NCBI RefSeq assembly: GCF_000190415.1
Contig: NZ_AEWF01000007.1
Location: 62,001-126,000 of the forward strand
DNA from: Candidatus Odyssella thessalonicensis L13
GTDB taxonomy: Bacteria > Pseudomonadota > Alphaproteobacteria > Paracaedibacterales > Paracaedibacteraceae
Length of the DNA: 64,000 nt
Reading direction: 5' to 3'
Position numbers and translations under genes: made by a program. Under the pieces are notes generated by a model that made no database searches, was not told where the DNA came from, and was given only the letters and a program-made list of their open reading frames with translations. How positions within the stretch are numbered: the stretch's first letter is position 1; each line of letters begins with the position of its first letter. This document shows, in pieces, positions 48,314 to 57,423 of this stretch.

Positions 48314-49965
48314 TTAAAAGTTAAGTTTTATAGGAGTCAGTGGCTCTTTTTCAGGATCTCTACATGGATTAGCAAGTCTTGTTATTCTGTTAGGAGTCAG
48401 ACTTTGCGGCCGGTTAGGACTTAGATTTGGCACTCTGTTAGGGCTTAGATTCTCTTTATTCTGTTTAACCTTCTCGGTCTCACCTTTAATAGTTTCTAGG
48501 ACACTCTGATAAAGGGCAAATTGCTTTTTCTGCTTAAGGAGTTCTTGGGTGGTCGCTGCCAATTTCTGTTTCAAAGATTCTAACTCCGCTTTTAACTTCT
48601 TCGCTTCATCATCACAACTTCTTCGCTCAGCTTCCACTTTAGCAAGGTGCATTGCTTGTTTCTCTAAGGAATCCTGTTTCTGAGTTATTAATTCTTGAGA
48701 CGCTGTCAGCTGTTGTTCCAGAGTATGAACTTGGTCAGAATGAGCCGCTTGGACGGCTTGTAAGTGCTGCTGTTGAGCTTGCAGCTGCGTGGTCTTGTCT
48801 TCTAAAGCTTGCTGGGTCGGGCTTGCAGTTGTGTGGTCTTCTCCGTTAGAGCCTGTTGGGTCGTGGTGGCTAATCCTTGTGAATCTCTTAGCTGCTGCTC
48901 CAGGGTGTGAACTTGTTCAGAATGAATAGCTTGGAGCTCAATCAAATATTGCTGCTTTGCTCCCAATTCACTTTCTAACTTGGCAATGCAAGCCGTTTGT
49001 TTGTCAAGATTCTGTTGTGCGCTGGCGGCTAATGCTTGTGATGCTGCAAGTTGCTGCTGTTTTTCTTGGAGGTCACCCTCCAATTGCAGAAGGCGTTTAT
49101 AGCTTTCTGCTAAATCGTGCTGCTTTGTTTTTGCTAATTCTTCTTGGAGTGCTAATTTCTCTTTAAGATGGTGGATTTCTTCCTTGCGAGATTTATGTAA
49201 AGCTTCTAATTGCTGATGCTTTTGTAGAATATCTTGCTCAGCTAAGCTGAGGTGTTGTTGCGTGGTTATTAGGGTCTCTTGATTATTGGTCGCCGCTTGT
49301 CTCAAAGCTATAATCTCTTCCCGCAGTATGCTAGCTTCTTGATCATATTGATTCTTCCTTTGTCCAAATTTTAATTTCTTAGTATTAAACCTTTCTGCAG
49401 CCGTTCTTAATTGTTGCTCTAAGGCTGAGATCTGTGATTGGCCCGCTTTGTAATCAGCTCTGACAGAGGTTAGCTGCTCTTCATGGGTTCTAACCTGGTT
49501 TCCCAATTGATGGAGGTGTTGCTGGTAATCGCTGAGCTGAGCGCGAGCCAGCGTCAGCTCTGAGTTTTTCTGATTAAGTTGTTCTGCTAATTGCTGTATC
49601 TGAGAGTTGCTATAGGAAGCTGAGAGTTGTTTTATACGGAACTCATTAATCCGGTATACTTCTAGTTTCAGATCTTTAACTACCATATTAAAGGAAAGAC
49701 CAGGAAGGCAAGAAATGTCTGGGCGCTCTTTGGTGGCATATTTAAACAGGAGTAATTGCTGATCTCTTGCGCTTAGGCCTTCTAGTTGCTTAAAGTCAAA
49801 AAGAGGATCGCCTGTGGTGGCAGCATACTCATACAGCTTCAAATGCTGGTCTGTTGCCTCAGCACAATGGCTATTATTGGTAAAGTGATGCTGCTCCGCT
49901 CCCTGGCTAAGTGTACTTACCAACGGAAGCCATACTAAATATGCTTTTCTCATCTTTATATTCAC
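48314..49965 (-). pseudogene. Frameshifted secreted coiled-coil protein
   Basis: One gene of about 550 codons is split between two frames. The first (49965-48802) has a signal peptide (KAYLVWLPLVSTLSQGA), a short globular head, then about 250 residues of Gln/Glu/Leu heptads (LEQQLRDSQGLATTTQQALT) and stops after ARPSKL. Past that point the other frame continues the same coiled coil (TQQALEDKTTQLQAQQQHLQ) into 48652-48314. One added base near 48820 (gcccgaccc) joins them. The C-terminus carries LSPNR, LSPNR, LTPNR and LTPIK motifs. Probably a secreted rod-like protein of unknown function; pseudogene, slippage or sequencing error remain possible. Confidence 0.7.
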
Positions 49966-50007
49966 TATTTAAATTGCTGATTAATTAATGAGCTCTAATC
50001 TGGACAA

Positions 50008-50028
50008 ATGCCGTTTAATAAACGGCAT
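50008..50028 (-). terminator. Terminator of beta-barrel gene
   Basis: Near-perfect hairpin atgccgttt / aaacggcat, 14 bp past the stop on the minus strand, followed by ttgtcc. Confidence 0.55.
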
Positions 50029-50042
50029 TATAGAGAGTCGTC

Positions 50043-50804
50043 TCAAACACCATAGCAAAATTTCAGCATAAGAGAAGAAATATAAGGCTTAACCTTAGTG
50101 GATACCCATTCTGTCGAGGCAGATTGAAAAACTGTTCTCGATGCTTTAATGGGACCATAAGAGGAAAACCGATATTCCAATCCTATCCGAAATTTATTAA
50201 TTGCTTTATCAATACCTATACCGAAAAGAGGGGCAAGTTTCCATTTGGATTTTAGGAAAGTTTTAAAACCATTAATCTCTCCTGAAATGGCGTCGACATT
50301 TTCGACAACATAACTATATTTAAATCGACTTGCTTCAACGCCTAGTAAACCATAAAGTTGTAAGGAATTGAATAGCTTGCGTCCTATGCGGCCCACAAAG
50401 CTGGTGGTGAGTTGACGATTAAGTTTAAGATCCAAACGGCGCTGCAAAGGACCTGAGCTTAGAATTAAATTGGGATCTGCCGCTGTATTTTTGATCTGGC
50501 AATCAACGTTACCCTGGCCTATTTGAAACTCTGGACTTATAAAGATTGATCTTTGAGGTAAGGTATAAACTGTCCCTATAAAGGCATAGCCGTTCATTTT
50601 ATCAGCCCTTAAGGAGTTACCATTCGAAAAAATAAGGTGGCTGCCAGCATGGTTCGTTATCACTCCATAGCTTCTTCCGCCGACATGATCCCAAGAAACA
50701 GCTAAGCCTGTGTAAAGATTGTTAAGAGTTGAAGCTTTGGTTGGTTCTATAGAGAAAAATAAAAAAGCCAATGCAAAATATGATGAAATATATCTTAATT
50801 TCAT
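50043..50804 (-). CDS. Outer-membrane beta-barrel protein
   Basis: This 253-residue protein has a signal peptide (YISSYFALAFLFFSIEPTKA) and a body of alternating aromatic/polar strands, such as LYTGLAVSWDHVGG, YAFIGTVYTLPQRSIFISPE, APLFGIGIDKAINKFRIGLE and the end PYISSLMLKFCYGV. It fits an OmpA/Omp25-like 8- to 10-strand barrel (family by architecture only). It is likely surface exposed. It lies next to the broken coiled-coil gene on the same strand, 77 bp apart. Confidence 0.75.
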   Translation of the reverse strand: MKLRYISSYFALAFLFFSIEPTKASTLNNLYTGLAVSWDHVGGRSYGVITNHAGSHLIFSNGNSLRADKMNGYAFIGTVYTLPQRSIFISPEFQIGQGNVDCQIKNTAADPNLILSSGPLQRRLDLKLNRQLTTSFVGRIGRKLFNSLQLYGLLGVEASRFKYSYVVENVDAISGEINGFKTFLKSKWKLAPLFGIGIDKAINKFRIGLEYRFSSYGPIKASRTVFQSASTEWVSTKVKPYISSLMLKFCYGV

Positions 50805-51518
50805 TAATATTTCCTTTAATTTAATAATGTTGGGATAAAGTTAGTTTAATTCAAAATTTAATTTGTTAATAAGTGTTTAGGTAAATCGTCGAAAATTATA
50901 ACAATATTTTTATTTTTTGTCAATAATTTTAGTAAAAAGAATTTTTTAATCTTAATATTTTTCTTAAAAAAGATATTAAGACATCATAGTTCTTTTAGAC
51001 CTTCAACGTTAGTTAATTGCACATATCAACAGTCAGCATAATCTAAATAAAGATAAGTTTTTCCGACCGTCGGCTATTCTTCTACTGAGCTAGAAGGGTA
51101 AATAGTGTGTCATTCTAATTATATTTTACTAAAATTAGAGATGCACAAGCACATTAATGTCTTTACTCTCTTGTCCCCAAATTTATGGTTTGGAAAACAC
51201 AGAAAGCAATAGCCTTTGAGAAGGAAATGTTATCTCTTATAATTATGTGATGAAATCTATAATATTTATAAACGCACAATATTACTACGTGAAAAATTTA
51301 TTAAATTTCTCGTATTTTTTTTGACAATACCTGGGGGTGGTATGCTATGTGATATAAAGATAAATTAGTAGGATTAACATCTTAATTAAATGTGCCGTTG
51401 TTTTGTGTATTTCTCTCCTTTAATCTTCTATGTATATAGTCGTTTCGGCCTTTTTCGGCGTACCCTTGTTGTAGTTTTAATTCTTGAGCTGTTAGTGCGA
51501 TAGGAAAAGGAGCTAGTG
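50805..51518. other. AT-rich divergent intergenic region with candidate promoter
   Basis: This 714-bp gap lies between the barrel gene (-) and the toxin-fusion gene (+). No gene is seen, and in particular no small antitoxin-like frame. A perfect -35 TTGACA occurs at 51321-51326; the best -10 choice (TATGTG, 51346-51351) needs a 19-nt spacer, so promoter strength is doubtful. AAAGGAG at 51506-51512 is the ribosome site of the next gene. Confidence 0.4.
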
Positions 51519-54500
51519 ATGGGGATATTAACGGTACTAGGTACTCTGCTCGGGCTTGCTGTTTCCCAAAGCTGGGGCTGCCAAGAAGCTAAGAGTTACG
51601 AGCAGAGACAAGATTATTGTTCTGCATTAAAAGAAATTGCCAACCTTACTTTCATGCAAGACTGGGAAAAACTATCTCCCCGCCAACGCCAGCTTATGGA
51701 AAGTGAAGCAGAAGCGGCGCAAAAACAGGCAATCAAGCTAACGATATTAAAAAATGAAACTGAAGCTAAGAAATATTTCTTAGGTGCAGCTAATAAAGGT
51801 TCTGCCGTAGCCATGTCTTTATTGGGAGGCATTATCGCAGCTGAAGGGAACTATTTAGAAGCCTTCTATTGGCAAAGATTTTCTTTAATAATCTCATGTT
51901 TGCTGAATAAGTCGACTATGCTGCCAGTAAATAAAATGAAGGAAATGGCTGAGAGTGCTAACTGTCCCCCGCTGATCAAGCCTTATGTGCAAGAATTACG
52001 AAAGCTTAATATGGGGAAAATTAAAAGGACGCTTTCTTCCTTAGACGGCATGGCGCAAAGAGCACACATAATTAATGACTATCTTCTTCTGCCTGCATCA
52101 GATTATTGTCTGGATATGAGCATAATTGAGTGCCACTACCAAGCTATTTCTCGGCTCAAAGCTTTAAGCCCTTTGGCGACTTCGCGAGATAAACTGCAAG
52201 ACTTGCGTCATCTCCTCACCATAACAAAGCCATCTTCCTCATATTATTCTTCTCAGGAAACCCTTAAAGAAACTTCTAAAATACTATGCTCTCATGCTTA
52301 CTCCTTATTAAATGGTAAAACTGCTCTCGATGAAAATGGGCAGACAGTTAAAGAGGCTGAAAGAAACGAAGTCGCGGCTCGAATTTATCGGCGCGTAGGG
52401 ACAGTTCAAGCAAGATTTGGTCTCGCTGAGGCGATCTATATGGGACAGGTTTATACTGATGAAAACACCCATTCCATTGTCGAAGGGCAGCGCTATAAAG
52501 TGGTAGCACGGCTGCTAAGGCCGATAGCAACAGCGGATGCTTATTGTCGCTTAGCTCAATTAATTGAAAAAGGATTAATTGACAAGGATGAGAATAAGCA
52601 ACGGATTTTGAAAGGACAGCAATATAATGTTGCCGCCCGCCTTTACCGACAAGCAGGAACCCCTCTCGCTCTAGGTCATTTGGGATACTTAATGGAAATG
52701 GGCCATATTAATACTGATGAGAAGGGAAGGCTTATCTGTGAAGCACAGAGGTATTACCAAGCGGCACAGCTCTACCGACAAGCAGACATCCCCTCAACCT
52801 TACATAATTTGGCAAGATTGATTGAACAGGAAAAGATTTCTCTTGATGAAATTGGCCATCCCATAGCTGCTGGACAGTATGCTAACGTTGCTGCACGTTT
52901 ATATCGGCAAGCAAGGATACCCTTATCCTATTATTATCTAGCCTCGCTTATTGCCGATGGTAAAATCCATGAAGATGCAACTGGAAAACCCTTCCCCGAA
53001 ACAAAGCGTTATGAAATTGCGGCTAAGATCTTTAGGGAGTCAAAAATGCCTGCAGCTTTGTTTTGTCTAGCGCTACTGCTTGAGGAAGGCAAAATCTGCA
53101 CGGATGAAACAGGGCAACCGATTATAGAGAGCCAGCGATCTATTACAGTCGCGCGCTTATATAACCTATCTAATACACCTAAGGGTATTCATAATATTGG
53201 AGTTATGATTTACAGGGGTCAGCTTCTTACGAACGAAAAAGGTCAACCAATTCCGTCAGGAAAACGTAATGAAGAAGCAGCACGCCTTTATCGGTTGGCC
53301 CGAATACCCGATTCCTTACATAACTTAGCTTCGCTTGTTGCCAGCGGAAAAATTCATCATGATGAGAATTATCAGTATATTCCTACAGAACAGCGTTATG
53401 AGCAAGCAGCCCGTCTGTATCGGCTAGCCGGGATGCCACACTCTTTAGTCGAGCTCGCCGCATTAATTATTAGAGGTAAGATTAATCACGATCATCACTG
53501 TAAAAAGATACCATTAAAGCAAGGGGATGAAGTGGCGGCAGCGATACTGCGAGCCTGTAAAACGCCTCGGGCCTTGGTTCACTTAGGTAGCTTAATTGCA
53601 GAAGGCCGGATTTATGAAGACGAAAATGGACAGCTGATTCCAGACGGACAGCTATATCAGTACGCAGCGAGTCTGTGGCGCCGCTCTGGTGTGCCCGATG
53701 CATTAGACAATATTGCTGTTATTATTAACCGTGGTCTCCTTAATCAGGATGAGAAAGGACAGCCCTTTGTTCCGGAAATGCGCTCAGAAATTGTGGCTCA
53801 TATTTATCGTCAAACCCGAACACCATTTGCTCTTCATAACCTTGCCTCTATGATCACAAAAGGCTTGACCAATAAAGATGAAAGCGGAGAACTGATTGCG
53901 GACGGCCAGCGCCTTGCCATTGCTGCCCGTTTATACCGACAAGCAGCGCTTCCTGAATCTTTGACCAAGCTTGCGGTTCTAATTAGTCATCACTTAATTG
54001 ATAAGGACGAGAAAGGCGAGCCGATTGCAGAGCCGCAGAGATTAGCAGTTATGGCTCGCTTGCTTAGAAAAGCTCAAACGCGCGAAGCAATGATTCATTT
54101 GGCGGGCAGAATTTATCGAAGGCATATCGATGAAGATGAATGTGGCAAACCTATTCAAGCAGGGCAGCATTATGCCGTTGCTCGGCGCATTCTTGAAAAT
54201 ATTAAGTCAGTTAAGCCCTATTACTACTTAGCAATAATTACATTGGCAGAAAGCGAGGCTCTGACTGCAAAGAAGCAAGCTTTAGAATATGCTTTATGGG
54301 GAGCACAGCAAGGAGATCATCGCGCCATAAAGCTATATAAGAGGCTTCAAACTTCACTTATTGCAGGAAAACAGATCCAGCAACAGCCATCCGATTTTGC
54401 TAGCATGAGCTTCCCGATTGCTCATCCGGCGACACAAAAAGGTGATAATATAACTCCGGAACAAATTACAGCAGCAGAATATGCATCTCCCATGCCAACG

Positions 54501-54950
54501 GCACGCAAGCGAGCGAGAGAAGAACAAAAGCTGATCACTATCAAAAGTGAAAAAAAGTTAGCCACGGCCAAGCGCAGTACTTGGGGCGCTTTTTCAGCAG
54601 CCGAAAAAGCTCAAAAACGCAAGCTGAAGCTGCAAAGAATCGTGCAAGAAGCCTGGGCTAAATCAGATAAACTGTCTTTGAAATGTTCTCCTTTAAAGGA
54701 TAATAAAGACATTGTCTTTGTTTGGAGTCAAGAGGCGGAGGAGCAATTCAAGCAGCTAATGGCATGGCAGCAAGAGAAAGTTTTAGCATTAATTGAAGAC
54801 TTAAGGGAAGGGGTTCCCAGTGCTCATGAGGAAACATTGCGCCATCTAAAAGCTAAATCACGCCATATTACCCATAAGCATCGTCTAATTTATCGACAAG
54901 TAAATCAAAGAATAGAAATTATAGGATGTTACGGCCACTACGGTGAGTAA
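51519..54950 (+). CDS. Secreted 43-residue-repeat protein with C-terminal YoeB/Txe RNase domain
   Basis: The ATG at 51519 has AGGAG 6 nt upstream. The order in the 1143-residue product is: signal peptide (GILTVLGTLLGLAVSQSWG); a helical N-terminal part of about 250 residues; fifteen repeats of exactly 43 residues from residue 271 to about 915 (core: DENGQPI.., QRYEVAARLYRQAG.P, ALHNLASLI..GKI); a basic linker (TARKRAREEQ); and residues 1064-1143, a complete YoeB/Txe-type domain. In that domain Trp1069, Glu1105, His1121-Arg1122, Tyr1125, His1140 and Tyr1141 match E. coli YoeB Trp5, Glu46, His64-Arg65, Tyr68, His83 and Tyr84, so the catalytic set is intact. YoeB normally is a stand-alone 84-residue mRNA endonuclease paired with YefM. 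No antitoxin gene is adjacent. Likely a secreted toxin or effector; inferred. Confidence 0.85.
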   Translation: MGILTVLGTLLGLAVSQSWGCQEAKSYEQRQDYCSALKEIANLTFMQDWEKLSPRQRQLMESEAEAAQKQAIKLTILKNETEAKKYFLGAANKGSAVAMSLLGGIIAAEGNYLEAFYWQRFSLIISCLLNKSTMLPVNKMKEMAESANCPPLIKPYVQELRKLNMGKIKRTLSSLDGMAQRAHIINDYLLLPASDYCLDMSIIECHYQAISRLKALSPLATSRDKLQDLRHLLTITKPSSSYYSSQETLKETSKILCSHAYSLLNGKTALDENGQTVKEAERNEVAARIYRRVGTVQARFGLAEAIYMGQVYTDENTHSIVEGQRYKVVARLLRPIATADAYCRLAQLIEKGLIDKDENKQRILKGQQYNVAARLYRQAGTPLALGHLGYLMEMGHINTDEKGRLICEAQRYYQAAQLYRQADIPSTLHNLARLIEQEKISLDEIGHPIAAGQYANVAARLYRQARIPLSYYYLASLIADGKIHEDATGKPFPETKRYEIAAKIFRESKMPAALFCLALLLEEGKICTDETGQPIIESQRSITVARLYNLSNTPKGIHNIGVMIYRGQLLTNEKGQPIPSGKRNEEAARLYRLARIPDSLHNLASLVASGKIHHDENYQYIPTEQRYEQAARLYRLAGMPHSLVELAALIIRGKINHDHHCKKIPLKQGDEVAAAILRACKTPRALVHLGSLIAEGRIYEDENGQLIPDGQLYQYAASLWRRSGVPDALDNIAVIINRGLLNQDEKGQPFVPEMRSEIVAHIYRQTRTPFALHNLASMITKGLTNKDESGELIADGQRLAIAARLYRQAALPESLTKLAVLISHHLIDKDEKGEPIAEPQRLAVMARLLRKAQTREAMIHLAGRIYRRHIDEDECGKPIQAGQHYAVARRILENIKSVKPYYYLAIITLAESEALTAKKQALEYALWGAQQGDHRAIKLYKRLQTSLIAGKQIQQQPSDFASMSFPIAHPATQKGDNITPEQITAAEYASPMPTARKRAREEQKLITIKSEKKLATAKRSTWGAFSAAEKAQKRKLKLQRIVQEAWAKSDKLSLKCSPLKDNKDIVFVWSQEAEEQFKQLMAWQQEKVLALIEDLREGVPSAHEETLRHLKAKSRHITHKHRLIYRQVNQRIEIIGCYGHYGE

Positions 54951-55330
54951 AGTGAGTATTCAAAACACACCCCTTAGGAAGAATAGATCTAACTGATCAG
55001 GAATGATTAATCCGCCTAGAAAGGTTAATAAATACTGAATAGCAACTGAGAGCTCGGGAAGATTTTTTAAACGGGGCGCGTAGGTAAAATTTACACTCTC
55101 AAAAAGGTTGCCATTAAAAAAGGGGGCAATTGGCTCAAAGTCAAAGAATCAATTAAAGAGAAATGCTTTTTACTTAGCACTAAGATTATTGGTATGAGTT
55201 GAGTAACATTTCAAGAGAGAGACGGTAGTTAGCGCCAACCTTAGGAAAGATATAGATTCACTAAAACAATTTTTAACTTACTTAAGAAGAGATAGATTTA
55301 GTTAAAATTTATCTCTTTTAAAACCTAAAA
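54951..55330. other. Intergenic region after toxin-fusion gene
   Basis: No open frame that could be an immunity or antitoxin gene is visible on either strand; no terminator with a good U tract follows the stop at 54950. Confidence 0.5.
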
Positions 55331-55397
55331 TAGGGAGCATAAAGACCAAGGAGCACACTTAGCTGGAAACAATTTCACTTCCAAAATGTGCTCCCTA
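55331..55397 (-). terminator. Compound hairpin with alternative pairings
   Basis: Two arms compete for the same partner: tagggagca (55331-55339) pairs with tgctcccta (55389-55397), and ggagcaca (55350-55357) pairs with tgtgctcc (55387-55394), with an inner tggaa/ttcca stem. It lies 18 bp past the end of the minus-strand gene ending at 55415 and probably terminates it, although the U tract (ttggtcttt) is imperfect. Confidence 0.5.
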
Positions 55398-55414
55398 TTA
55401 TACATTAGTATACT

Positions 55415-56596
55415 TTAGCCTGCTCTGCGAAGTCTTGACCAATCAATACCATTAAAACGGTAAACCCATCCATTTTCTTCTTTCATCTCACCGACTCTAG
55501 GTTGAGGTTGAGGTTGAGGAGCCATTGGCTGTTGGGCTTGTTGTTGCTGGCGAAGTTGTTCTTGTGCAGTGCTGCGAATTTCCTCTTGGCGCTGGCGAAT
55601 TATGTCAGCTTCGCGTTGGCGACGCGCTTCTTCAGCGGTTCTTTGAGCAGCCTCTTGCTGGGCACGGTATTGTTGACGTGCCTGTTCTTGAGATCTTTGA
55701 GCAGCCTCTTGCTGTTGCGCGCGGCGTAGGTTCTCGGCTTCGCGTTGGCGACGCGCTTCTTCAGCGGCTCTTTGAGCAGCCTCTTGCTCTTGTTGGGCAC
55801 GACGTTGTTCGGCTTCGTGTTGACGGCGCGCTTGTTCCTCAGCTTGTTGCTGTCCAGGACCTTTAGGAGGTTGGAATGGCGTTAACGGAGTTAACTTAAA
55901 GCGAAAGTTAGTTGCAGGCAGGCCACTGTGCAAAGCTTTTTTAGCGTATGAAATTTTTTCGTCGGGAGTCGTCGCTTGCTCCGCTCTCGCTGCAAGTTTA
56001 TTAAAATTATTCACAGCTAAAGGATCAAGCTTATAATTTATTTCAAAATGCCCTTCAGGCTTCCATTCACAGTTAATGCCGACAGATTGCAGGTCTGCAA
56101 AGTTATTACCACGCCACATCCCTACGGTAATATTAAGCTTAGAGCTTAGACTCACCATTTCCGGAAATTTTAATCTTGTATAATTAGGTACATTCCCCTG
56201 AGAACGTTGCAACAGATAAGGATAAATTGAATCCTGATTGTTAGGATTGAAGGATGGATATTCTGCCTCTAAGTCCCTAAGGTCGCTTCCTATTGCTTCT
56301 ATTTTCCATGCTGAATTGTCTGCTAGGGTCTGGGTAACCCCTATACCTGTAGCGCTAAGGTGATCACCGCTACCGGCATACAGCATTTTCATTAATTGGT
56401 CCGCACTTCTGATCGGGCATCTACCATTACCCTGCGGAGCATCCATGCTTGCGGCGATGGTTGCTAAAGATGAGAAAAGGAAAACGGTTTTATACAAGAA
56501 ATTTTTGCTAAAATTTGCAGGCATTGTTTTAAACCATTTACGCTTCTGTGCGACTAACTTTGCCGTGGGTGAGTGATATGTATTTAAAGATTCCAT
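55415..56596 (-). CDS. Secreted TolA-like Q/R/E-rich helical protein
   Basis: AAAGGA 8 nt before the ATG at 56596 supports the long form (393 residues), which has about 33 basic residues before the hydrophobic core (YKTVFLFSSLATIAASM), an extended signal peptide. Residues about 55-235 form an unrecognised domain. Residues about 245-360 are a continuous charged helix of Ala/Gln/Arg/Glu repeats (AAQRAAEEARRQREAE recurs), as in TolA. A Pro/Gln linker leads to a short C-terminal motif (GWVYRFNGIDWSRLRR). The underlying DNA repeats are imperfect. Probably a periplasm- or envelope-spanning rod; function unknown. Confidence 0.7.
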   Translation of the reverse strand: MESLNTYHSPTAKLVAQKRKWFKTMPANFSKNFLYKTVFLFSSLATIAASMDAPQGNGRCPIRSADQLMKMLYAGSGDHLSATGIGVTQTLADNSAWKIEAIGSDLRDLEAEYPSFNPNNQDSIYPYLLQRSQGNVPNYTRLKFPEMVSLSSKLNITVGMWRGNNFADLQSVGINCEWKPEGHFEINYKLDPLAVNNFNKLAARAEQATTPDEKISYAKKALHSGLPATNFRFKLTPLTPFQPPKGPGQQQAEEQARRQHEAEQRRAQQEQEAAQRAAEEARRQREAENLRRAQQQEAAQRSQEQARQQYRAQQEAAQRTAEEARRQREADIIRQRQEEIRSTAQEQLRQQQQAQQPMAPQPQPQPRVGEMKEENGWVYRFNGIDWSRLRRAG

Positions 56597-57423
56597 TTGT
56601 ACAATCCTTTAGTTTTTTTAATCTTTCACGATACTTTCCCTCATCTAGGGCTCGCGCCCTATTTTCGTCTGTAAGCAGACGAGCTGGTATGCAGTTAAGG
56701 ATCGTGGAGGCAATCGCAGCTCTAACTAGAAACTTTCGCTAGTAAAGCAGCTTATGCTTATCCAGTTGACCATATTCCACCTCCGCTTCAAGATAGGCCT
56801 CTCAGATAAATTCTTACGCTTCGCATTCGAAGAAAATACCCGCCAGTGCTATTTGCCCTTAGAAGTGAATATGTTCTAATAATGATATAGGTGTTCCGTT
56901 TACTAGTATCAAGTCAGAGAACAAGAAATATTTTATAAAATTTTTCTTGTTTTAGTTGAGAAAGTATAAATAATAAACCCATTATTTACTTTTGGGTGTC
57001 TGTTCTTTTCTTTATCTAAGCCTAATGTCCTTATTGATAGGGCAGAGATAGGTTAATTCTTAAGCTTTTTCGCCTAAAAGTTAGGTATTTAATAGAATAA
57101 AAAGACGATCAGACTTAATTGTATAAAGGGCGAAGAGCCTCTTTGCTAAATAATCATAGAAAAGAAAATATCAATTTATTGGAATTAAATAAAAGGGTTA
57201 GCAGCAAGGTATTTTAACCTTACTATTAGGAGTTAACGTATTGGCAAGAATAGGCAGCGAAAAAAGTACACACGGCCACAGCCAATGTTAATTTCAGCAG
57301 AGGTATTAGCTGTGATGTAATATAAATTGTATAAAGTTAATCCTTAAGGTATTAATAAGGCGACTGAGTGGTATTGGTCAACCCTGAGTGAATCTTATAT
57401 TAATTAGAATAAAGAGGGAACCT
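56597..57423. other. Long divergent intergenic region with two hairpins
   Basis: This 827-bp gap lies between the TolA-like gene (-) and the beta-solenoid gene (+). No supported gene is seen. Two adjacent hairpins occur at 56647-56660 (agggc/gccct) and 56666-56681 (cgtctg/cagacg), within the likely leader of the minus-strand gene. The right part is very AT-rich and gives no clear promoter match. Confidence 0.4.

Noticed and set aside
49800-50042. Coiled-coil and beta-barrel genes as one secretion operon
   Set aside because: A terminator-like hairpin at 50008-50028 separates them and no secretion component is recognisable.
55500-55860. Long + strand frames opposite the Q/R/E-rich gene
   Set aside because: They are shadows of the repetitive minus-strand coding sequence; the minus strand has the ribosome site, signal peptide and terminator.
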